Source: Vicia villosa (taxonomy: Eukaryota; Streptophyta; Magnoliopsida; Fabales; Fabaceae). Taken from it: 64,000 nt of DNA. How positions within the stretch are numbered: position 1 is the first letter of the stretch; the number at the start of each line of letters is the position of its first letter. The stretch is from assembly GCF_029867415.1 (NCBI RefSeq), contig NW_026705000.1, positions 124,001-188,000 of the forward strand. The letters are read 5' to 3'. The position numbers and the translations under genes were made by a program. This document shows, piece by piece, positions 57,800 to 64,000 of the stretch. Under the pieces are notes generated by a model. It did no database searches. It was not told where the DNA came from and worked only from the letters and a program-made list of their open reading frames with translations.

Positions 57800-60289
57800 A
57801 ATAGTAACTATTAACTATTAAAAGAGTAAAAAGAAATGGGAGGCGACGACGAGGGAAGGAGATGGGTCGTTGTCCATGGCTCATTCTTCTCCGTAATCTG
57901 AGCGTTTCATTCTTCGGGTTTTGGTCAGTTACGTTGTTTTCTCGTCTCTTCTTTTCTTTCTTTCGCTTTCTTCTTGGGTAGCACTTGTCAAGGGTTTTTC
58001 CAATTCTGCCCACTTCATCTTTGGTTTAAACTCCTGGTCTTAGGATCAAGGACTTTGGTGGAGGGGGAGGAAGTTGGGGCTTTTGGCTTTTGTGCCCAGT
58101 TTTCTTGTGGCGTTTGGCTCGCTGCGGCTGATTTAGGTCAAGTTTTGTTATGCGGCCTGCTTTAAAGCAAGTTGATCTTCAAAGGGGGGAGGGTTGGGTG
58201 GATGTCAGGAAGAAACCTTTTAGGAATTGGGTAGCGAGATGGGATACTTTCCCTTTCAATGGAATGTCGAAGGTTGCCGATCCGGGGAATATTTCCTCCT
58301 TTTTCGTTTCCGATTTCCCGGATTCCACCAAAGCTTGTGATTTGTTTGGTTTGTTTGGTTGCATTGGAATGGTGGTAGAAGTTGCTATTTCTCCCAGAAG
58401 GAATAAATTTGGGAAGAGATTCGATTTTGCGAGGTTCAAGGAGGTTGATGATTCGAGGTTGTTGGCGATCTCTTTGGACAATGTCCAGATCGGAGGGAGG
58501 AAGATACATGCTAACGTGCCTAGATTCGAACGTTATGCACCTTTTGCCCATGGCATTTTGGGCGGCAATAGGAATTTCAGGAAACATGGTTCTGAGGTAA
58601 CAGCTTGTAACAAGTGGGTTCCCTTGGTTTCGGGCAACAATGCTTTGAGGGGTCAGTTCAGGTCCTTCGCAGACGTTGTGGGTAATAAAAGGCAGTGGTA
58701 TGAAGAGGATTATAGGAAGGAGGTTACCTATTCTTCTTATATGGTTGCTAAGTAGAGGTTTTCTAAGGCGTATGTTGGAAGAGTGAATATTCCTGGTTTC
58801 ACTTATAGCTTGCAAACTAAGTTTGAGATGGAGGGGTATTACAACATCAAAGTTTCACCGTTGGGTGAAAATTTATGCCTGTTGGAGGAATCGGAGGAGG
58901 GCACAATAGAAAATTTCATCGCAGAAGGAGAACCATGGTGGTTGAATTGCTTTGAGAAAGTATTCAAATGGGAAGAGGGGGTGGTGGATTCCTGCAGACC
59001 GTTTTGGATCATTTTTCGTGGTATTCCGATTCACGCTTGGAATGCAGATTTCTTCGCTTTGCTTTCTAATGCCCTAGGTAAGTTTTTATCGGTGGATGAT
59101 CATACTGGCAGTGGTTTGTCTTTCGATTTCGCCAGGGTGAGGGTTTTGATCTCATTGGATTTTCGTGTGCCTGATAAGATCACTGTTTTGGTGGATGGCA
59201 AACCATTTTGTGTTAGCCTTTCGGAGGAAACAGAAAGCAGAGTTTTGAATGCTGGTTCTTCTGTCTTGGAACCCTCTGATTCTGTATCTTCCGAATCAGA
59301 TGATGTTTTGTCTCGCTTTGTTGGCGTCTCGGTTAAGAGAGTTAGTGTGAAGACTATGGATTCTTTCGTGCAGGAGAGTCTTATTTCGTCTTCTGATCCG
59401 TTGGGGAAAGATAATGCTGATTCTAGCTTTGATGGTACTGTTGTTTGTGGTAAACAAGTGTGTTCTTTGTCTGCTGTTGTATTGAAACAGGGATAGCTAG
59501 ATAAAGGAGCATGTGCGGTTTTCTCTCCTTCTGTTCCGCTTGGGAGTAGTGGTATAGGCAATGGTCTAGTCGAAGCTGCCGTTGGTGATTCAGGAGGCTC
59601 TCCTCTTTCCGGCATTATGCTGAAACAGGGAAAGACAGAGCCGTTGTGTGGTGCTGTTCTTGGTGTGTTTTCTCCGTCTGTATCAAATAATCCTGGGGGC
59701 TTGGTGAAAGTCGGTTTGAATGACAAGGCATAAACGGTAGGAGCTTTTAACGACGCCGTGAAACGGATTAATGTCAGAAAGATTGGTCGTAACAAGAAAG
59801 TGAATTTTAAGAATGTATCCGATTGTGGGGGCTCTCTTCATAGAAAAACCATGAGGAATCAGACTAGGTTGAAAGGCAAGGATGCAGCCTCGGACGTATC
59901 AATAGCGAAAATGAAGAGGTGTGCAACTTCAATGGGAGGCAGCAGAGTTTTGTCTAATTATAAATCTGGTGCTTCATCTTCTGCCAGGTTATCTCAGGAT
60001 GATGGGGACAGATTCAGGGGGGCTGTTTGTTATGATACTCTCAGTGGTAACAACGATATTAGCAGGAAAAATGGTAGGCAGTGGGGTTATTTAGACAAGG
60101 AAGCCGGTACAAAAATTTGGAAAGCGATGGAAGGGTTGGGGGTGGTGTCTAAGGGGGGAGATGACAAGGTTATTGAGAGAATTGAAGTTATGGAACAAGA
60201 GGCGTCTTTGAGAAAAGATGGTTCGAAGGAGTATAACAAGCTGTCATTATGATTTTAGGTTCCCTAAACATTAGAGGGGGTGGGAATGC
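57800..60289 (+). mobile_element. LINE (L1-like), 5' part, interrupted by a Gypsy element
   Basis: A GC-rich leader (57835-58149) precedes ORF1. Just after ORF1, SLNIRGGGNA is the usual first line of the ORF2 endonuclease, and it is cut at 60290 by the incoming Gypsy LTR. The 5' limit is approximate. Confidence 0.7.
58150..60252 (+). pseudogene. LINE ORF1 protein with RRM and DUF4283 domains
   Basis: One continuous frame of 700 codons with three nonsense codons (TAG 58753, TAG 59494, TAA 59731). It starts MRPALKQVDLQRGEGWVDVR, has an RRM with RNP-like motifs SSFFVSDFP and KRFDFARFKEV near residues 55-115, and after the first stop a DUF4283-like region (EGEPWWLNCFEKVFKWEEGV, GIPIHAWNADFF). 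A Ser/Asp-rich linker and a basic C-terminus follow. ORF1 proteins coat LINE RNA and act as chaperones in the ribonucleoprotein. Only point changes break it, so decay is recent. Confidence 0.8.
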
Positions 60290-60627
60290 TGTAACGCCCC
60301 AATTTTCGATATTTATTTATTACGTAATTGTTGGGTGTATTTGGTGTCTTAAACTGATATTTAATTTTTATTATATTAGTTTAATAATTATTTAGTAAGT
60401 AGTAAAATGATTAATTAGTTATTTGGGCCTAGTAGTGATTAGTAATTGGGAGGGTGTGTAGTAAGCCCATTAGCAAATTAAGGATTAATGAGAGATTAAT
60501 AAAATTAAAGAAAAATTAGAAGGAATAGTTTCTTTTGGCAAAATTGAGAGGAACGTGAAAACAGAGAAAAAGGCTAGGGCAAGAGGTAGAAGAACTCCAC
60601 CATTGTTGAAGGATCAAAGCTCAATTC

Positions 60628-60640
60628 TAAGGTAAGGGGG
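60628..60640 (+). promoter_or_regulatory. Putative splice donor in the LTR
   Basis: TAAG|GTAAGGGGG, a strong GT donor context, conserved in the LTRs at 26666 (minus) and 53528. A matching acceptor TCTGTTGCAG ends at 62500, 12 bp before the gag ATG. Splicing would remove most of the LTR and the primer site from the message. Confidence 0.5.
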
Positions 60641-61104
60641 GAGAATGGGTTCTCTAAATGGTGATTACAACATGAGAGGGTAGTGAGGGTTCCTTTCCCT
60701 CTTTAGGCTTCATAATTGACATGTTGATTCCTTCTTTGATGTGTGAATTGATTTGAATTGTATATTGTTCTTCATGATTAATGAGTATTGTATGATTGTG
60801 GACGAAATTCTGTTTTGGATTGAGGAAATTTTGGTGTGGTTTTGGATGTTGGTTGAGTTGTTGTTGTGTTCATAAAAGAACTGAATCTGAGTGTAAAACT
60901 GTCCAATTTGATGAGTAGGAATTGGGTTGTTATCATGTTAAAATTGATGTAGCATAATAGGTTAATGAATCCAGATGAAAGGTGTGAGTTAATAGGTGAA
61001 ATTATGATGTTTTAGACCTGAAATCGCAGACGGGAAGTGATGAAAACGAGTGAGAACGGACTGGTGCGAATGCAGACTTGGAAAGACAATTTTCCTGTCA
61101 GTTT

Positions 61105-61370
61105 GCGTATGATACGCGTATGGGTTGAGGCCATACGCGTATGAGGGACAAACCCAGGGGGCTATAGGCGTATGATACGCAGTCCTGTCCCAACATAGTG
61201 CAACTTCTGGTGGAACGCGTATGGTACGCGTATGGAAGGGAGGCCATACGCGTATGGAAAAGTGATACGCGTATGGGAGAATTTTTAGTGCAAAACTGAT
61301 CCTGGTGGTACGCGTATGGGACGCGTATGGGAGAAGAGGCGTACGCGTATGGGGTAGCTGTACGCGTATG
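61105..61370. repeat. Palindrome array, word TACGCGTATGG
   Basis: GCGTATG cores start at 61105, 61116, 61137; 61168 (with a partial at 61179); 61217, 61228, 61250, 61269; 61312, 61323, 61345, 61364. The last two blocks have the identical step pattern 11, 22, 19. Perfect forms such as CCATACGCGTATGG are palindromic. Confidence 0.9.
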
Positions 61371-62403
61371 GTTACGCTAGTGCGCAGAATTTTCCATTTT
61401 TGTGATTTTATTCTGATACTTGAGTGAGATGAATACCTTTCTGAGTTCCTTAAATTGTAGGACTTAGGTAAACATATAGGGACTATAAAAGTTATACTTT
61501 GTACATAAATATTGTGATAAGGTGTATTGATTGTTGTGAATGTAACTACAAGATAATGAAATTATAGTTGCATGTGGTTGAGCTGGTTGATAGCCTAAAT
61601 GGCGATGAGGTGAAGGCTGAAGCCTTGTGTTGTTGAATTGTGTTGATGAGATATCCATATTGCATACATATGTCGTTGAGGGCTTATGCTCTGTTGTTGG
61701 CCTGTATTGGCATTGTTGAAGGCTTATGCCTTGTTATTGCCTCTAATATAATGGCATCTGTTGAGGGCTTATGCTCTGTTGGTACCACATGCATGTAGAG
61801 TCGATAGTTACATTTTCATTTATCTGACTGTTTGTAAATGTCATGTAATGATGTTGTTGTGTGATTGATGGTGTGAGAATCTGTTTATGATTGTGTTTGT
61901 GTGTGGTGTAGATACTACTCCTTAACCATGTGATATTTCACCGTATATTTATTGAATGTAATTCTCACCCCTTTTCTGTTGTTGTGTCTGTGCTTCTTCG
62001 GGAGTACAGATAACCAGGTACCAGAGTAGTGCTTGGATTTCTCGAGTGTTACCTGATCGAGTCTTAGGAGTCGCTCTGATACGTAACACGGGGATGTTGG
62101 GATACGCTGTGTTTTGTTTTCCTTTCAGTTAAATGTTAAATTGTTACGTATCTTGATTTTGACATTATTGTTGGACCACCTGTTTAGTGGATATGATTTA
62201 TTTGTTGGGACCGTGGTGCCATGAGAATTAATAAGCTGTTTTGAATTCCGCTGCAGTATAGGATATTCTATTTTAATGAATATTAAATAAAGTGATGTTA
62301 TTGTGAATTGTTTAGAAGATGTGACATCCTACTCGTATTACTCTGATTATTTATGTATTTATAATTCGTTTATTTTCGATATGGGAAAGTGGGGTGTTAC
62401 AAT

Positions 62404-62415
62404 TGGTATCAGAGC
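62404..62415 (+). promoter_or_regulatory. Primer binding site of the Gypsy element
   Basis: TGGTATCAGAGC, complementary to initiator-Met tRNA, two bases after the LTR. Confidence 0.9.
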
Positions 62416-62512
62416 AGTTCGGTCCGTCCGACCATGTAGTTGAGTCGCTAACAAATCGAGTATTGTTAATCTCGTTATCTAAACTATGTTTCTGTTGCAG
62501 TGTTTAGTTGAA

Positions 62513-64000
62513 ATGGCTGGAAGAAACGATGCTGCGATTACTGCTGCTTTGGAGGCAATGGCTCAAGCTCTGGAACATCAACCTAATGCTGGTGAGAATG
62601 CTGGGTCTCGCAGTTTGGCTACTTTCCAGAGGGAGAACCCGCCGGTCTTCAAAGGCAAGCACGACCCCGATGGAGCCCTAGAGTGGTTGAAAGAGATCGA
62701 GAGGATCTTTCGTGTAATGGATTGTACTCAGGCTCAAAAAGTTCGCTATGGGACGCATATGCTAGCAGTCGAAGCTGACGACTGGTGGCTAGCAACACGT
62801 CCTAGACTAGAAGCTGCAGGTGAAGAGATCACTTGGGACGTGTTCCGAAGAGAATTCCTGAGGAAGTACTATCCTGGGAGCGTCCGTGGCAAGAAGGAAA
62901 TCGAGTTCCACGAACTGAAACAAGGGAACATGTCAGTGACTGACTATGCTGCAAAGTTCACTGAATTGGCCATATTTTATCCATACTATGATGGAGAGGG
63001 TGCAGAGTTTTCAAAATGCGTTAAGTTTGAAAATGGGTTACGCTCTGAGATCAAGAAGGCTATAGGGTATCAGCAGATCTGCGTTTTCCCTAACTTGGTA
63101 GACAGCTGCAGAATCTTTGAGGAAGATAATGCTGCTCACTATAAGATTGTCAGTGATAGAAGAGGTAAGCAGAGTCAGCAACGTGGCAAGCCTTATGACA
63201 CTCCAGCTAGCAAGGGCAAACAGAGAGCTGCTTCGGGCCAGAGAACAAGTGGGGGAGGTGCTCCTGCCCCGATTGTGTGTTTTAAATGTGGCAAGGCTGG
63301 TCACAAAAGTACTTACTGCACTGATGACGTTAAGAAGTGTTTCCGTTGTGGCAAGACTGGCCATATGATGTCTGAATGTAGACATAAAGAAGTGGTTTGT
63401 TTTAATTGCGGTGAAGAAGGACACATTGGAAGTCAATGTCAGAAACCAAAGAAGGCACAAGCTGGTGGTAAGGTGTTCGCATTGGCTGGTACTCAGACAA
63501 GCACTGAGGACAGACTCATTAGAGGTACTTGCTTCATCAATAGTATGCCTTTAATTACTATTATCGATACTGGTGCTACTCATTGTTTTATTGCTGCTGA
63601 ATGTGTTGAAAAGTTGGGTCTTGTGCTATCTTCGATGAATGGCGAGATGGTAGTTGAGGTTCCAGCTAAAGGATCTGTGACTACATCTCTTGTTTGTTTG
63701 AAGTGTCCGTTGTCGATCTTCGACAGGGACTTTGCTGTTGATTTAGTATGTTTACCGTTAGCCGGGCTGGACATCATTTTGGGAATGGACTGGTTAGAAT
63801 ATAACTATGCTCATATCAATTTTTATAACAAGACTGTGAGATTTTCAACTGCCGAAGAAGAAGGAGCTGGTTTAGTGTCATCTAAGCAGGTACGACAATT
63901 GCTGAAGGAAGAGGTAGAGATGTTCTCGTTGATGGCAACATTGTCAATCGAGAATCAGAACATCATCGATGAGCTACCGGTAGTATGTGAATTCCCTGAA
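62513..64000 (+). CDS. Ty3/Gypsy gag-pol polyprotein, partial (496 codons to the edge)
   Basis: The frame starts MAGRNDAAITAALEAMAQAL and is open to the window edge. The Retrotrans_gag region (WLKEIERIFRVMDCTQAQKV, WDVFRREFLRKYYPGSVRGK) covers about residues 60-200. Three CCHC knuckles follow from residue 256: CFKCGKAGHKSTYC, CFRCGKTGHMMSEC and CFNCGEEGHIGSQC. The aspartic protease has IIDTGATHCFI with Asp 352 and LDIILGMDWL. The end lies just before the reverse transcriptase. No stop or shift occurs, so at least this part is intact and may be recently active. Gag builds the particle; the protease matures it. Confidence 0.93.
   Translation, partial: MAGRNDAAITAALEAMAQALEHQPNAGENAGSRSLATFQRENPPVFKGKHDPDGALEWLKEIERIFRVMDCTQAQKVRYGTHMLAVEADDWWLATRPRLEAAGEEITWDVFRREFLRKYYPGSVRGKKEIEFHELKQGNMSVTDYAAKFTELAIFYPYYDGEGAEFSKCVKFENGLRSEIKKAIGYQQICVFPNLVDSCRIFEEDNAAHYKIVSDRRGKQSQQRGKPYDTPASKGKQRAASGQRTSGGGAPAPIVCFKCGKAGHKSTYCTDDVKKCFRCGKTGHMMSECRHKEVVCFNCGEEGHIGSQCQKPKKAQAGGKVFALAGTQTSTEDRLIRGTCFINSMPLITIIDTGATHCFIAAECVEKLGLVLSSMNGEMVVEVPAKGSVTTSLVCLKCPLSIFDRDFAVDLVCLPLAGLDIILGMDWLEYNYAHINFYNKTVRFSTAEEEGAGLVSSKQVRQLLKEEVEMFSLMATLSIENQNIIDELPVVCEFPE

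Larger units (their letters stand above)
60290..62401 (+). repeat. 5' LTR of the Gypsy element, 2,112 bp
   Basis: Starts TGTAACGCCCCAATTTTCG and ends GGGGTGTTACA. Contains a splice-donor-like site at 60632 and a palindrome array at 61105-61370. Confidence 0.88.
60290..64000 (+). mobile_element. Ty3/Gypsy retrotransposon, 5' part (runs off the window)
   Basis: 5' LTR, primer site and an open gag-protease frame, inserted in the LINE ORF2 start. Its LTR shares ends and internal landmarks with the solo LTR at 25051-26967. LTR size, ends TGTAAC...GTTACA and Gag type suggest a Tekay/Del-like chromovirus, but the diagnostic chromodomain would lie beyond the edge. Confidence 0.92.

Noticed and set aside
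57974..58165. 63-residue frame before the LINE ORF1
   Set aside because: It lies in the LINE 5' leader and shows no domain.
63038..63460. Minus-strand 140-residue frame
   Set aside because: Antisense of the Gypsy gag-pol zinc-knuckle region, which has clear CCHC motifs on the + strand.

Overview
The window looks like a repeat-dense nuclear segment of a legume of the inverted-repeat-lacking clade (IRLC: pea, vetch, clover or medick relatives). The basis is two nodule-specific cysteine-rich (NCR) type genes, a SIRE-type Copia element, a Cassandra-type TRIM, GT-AG introns in plant-like genes and AT-rich intergenic DNA. The genus is an inference. I see four probably functional host genes in 64 kb: a Style cell-cycle inhibitor 1-like gene (8 exons, 19479-22639), a choline transporter-like gene (9 exons, 29087-32412) and two paralogous NCR-like genes (38014-38320 and 50324-50594), all on the + strand. 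The joined exons of the first two give unbroken frames of 372 and 699 codons.

Nearly everything else is mobile DNA, much of it nested. At 0.99-11.1 kb a Copia gag remnant is split by a Helitron, itself split by a 7.84-kb SIRE-type Copia (TSD AAATT). At 12.0-17.6 kb lie two decayed copies of a MULE transposase-OTU protease gene, one holding a Tourist-like MITE with a Stowaway inside it. A decayed MAIN-like/plant mobile domain gene follows at 17.6-19.0 kb. A LINE piece, a solo Gypsy LTR (TSD GTTAA) and a Copia pol remnant fill 24.1-28.6 kb. Two MULE-type elements sit at 34.9-37.0 and 50.9-52.4 kb. At 41.9-49.1 kb a LINE 3' end is split by a Copia with non-TG/CA ends (TSD GGGTC), whose gag is split by a solo LTR (TSD CAGTC). 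From 52.4 kb come LINE, Gypsy-LTR, Copia and Cassandra pieces, then a LINE ORF1 whose ORF2 start is cut by a Ty3/Gypsy element that runs off the right edge.

The most striking pattern is that many of these unrelated elements carry, inside an LTR or next to a TIR, a cluster of short palindromes. Each cluster has its own 'word' (GTAACCGGTTAC, ATAATCGATTAT, TGACACGG/CCGTGTCA, ACGCGT, TACGCGTATGG, ATTCGCC/GGGCGAAT, TTCGGAGATGCATCTCCGAA and others). The words differ but the spacing recurs: couplets 21-22 bp apart, or 11/12 and 19 bp steps, that is, near-integral turns of the helix. Two copies of one LTR family keep the cluster in the same place but use different words. The NCR gene pair is a second point of interest: the paralogues act as empty-site controls for each other and show that both upstream regions received insertions (half a tRNA-Ser plus an AT tract in one, a fold-back MITE plus a 193-bp TA tract 34 bp before the ATG in the other).
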